Shown in pieces: positions 63,973 through 64,000 of a stretch of DNA of 64,000 nucleotides. The notes below the pieces were generated by a model. That model ran no database searches, was not told the origin of the DNA, and saw only the letters and a list, made by a program, of their open reading frames with translations. The translations under genes were made by a program, and so were the position numbers. How positions within the stretch are numbered: position 1 is the first letter of the stretch; each line of letters opens with the position of its first letter. Origin of the DNA: Pseudomonadota bacterium (GTDB lineage Bacteria; Pseudomonadota; Gammaproteobacteria; Steroidobacterales; Steroidobacteraceae); assembly GCA_947449495.1 (NCBI GenBank), contig CANFSB010000001.1, forward strand, positions 1-64,000, in the 5' to 3' direction.

Positions 63973-64000
63973 GAACAACGGCTTTAACCGCCGCGACGTT

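Overview
This window is chromosomal, GC-rich, densely coded DNA from a gammaproteobacterium. The supporting genes are yaeQ, yheU (UPF0270), ychJ (UPF0225), sthA, htpX, the ppsR/ppsA pair, yadGH-like and emrAB-like transporters, and dsbA. An affinity to Xanthomonadales, Nevskiales or Steroidobacterales is only a guess from gene content (large TonB receptor, DUF6152 proteins, DUF6763). About 66 protein genes and one tRNA gene, tRNA-Arg(TCG), were recognised. I see no insertion sequence, prophage, CRISPR array or rRNA, and no gap longer than 300 bases.

Layout. 1-5131: 3' end of ppsR's partner ABC ATPase (ModF-like, cut by the window edge), ppsR, then divergent ppsA and a secreted alpha/beta hydrolase. 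5141-8469: dsbA with a small zinc-finger gene, yaeQ, tRNA-Arg, an unknown membrane/coiled-coil protein and a small periplasmic protein. 8510-12581: a molybdenum-cofactor operon moeA-moaA-moaC-(mobA::moaD)-moaE, with a natural MobA-MoaD fusion and a His-rich MoaE tail. 12598-15495: proBA and an acidic-tailed small protein. 15662-21183: htpX, then a membrane-lipid group (desaturase, DUF1365, cyclopropane synthase, FAD oxidase). 21194-26639: a tightly overlapped tesB operon, and an ABC exporter overlapped with a membrane-bound winged-helix protein. 26698-35410: ychJ, typA, rhomboid, diguanylate cyclase, MsbA-like exporter, sthA, def and a Gly-rich RRM protein. 35662-39518: an orphan receiver, an amidohydrolase/esterase/secreted-protein group and a PEP-CTERM-like protein. 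39522-44736: a six-gene molybdenum hydroxylase operon. 44841-47341: small conserved genes. 47412-54406: gallate dioxygenase and a TonB receptor flanked by two related secreted modules. 54422-58722: methyltransferase, M1 peptidase, YadGH-like ABC exporter. 58725-63869: marR-outer membrane factor-emrA-emrB efflux operon with a clear palindromic operator, then an unknown gene.

How it fits together. The molybdenum theme recurs: a ModF-like ATPase, the cofactor operon, and a PaoABC-like molybdenum hydroxylase whose Fe-S subunit carries a Tat signal ending in a lipobox and whose operon also encodes a multi-helix cytochrome b, a 49-residue single-helix protein and an unknown 123-residue protein. This looks like a membrane-tethered periplasmic oxidase feeding electrons to a dedicated cytochrome b. 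The second system worth attention is the TonB receptor at 50086-53193. On each side it has a paralogous pair: a secreted protein with a GHWEG.TLVVET motif plus a DUF6152 protein, the two pairs pointing away from each other, beside a gallate dioxygenase. The roles of both systems are inferred.
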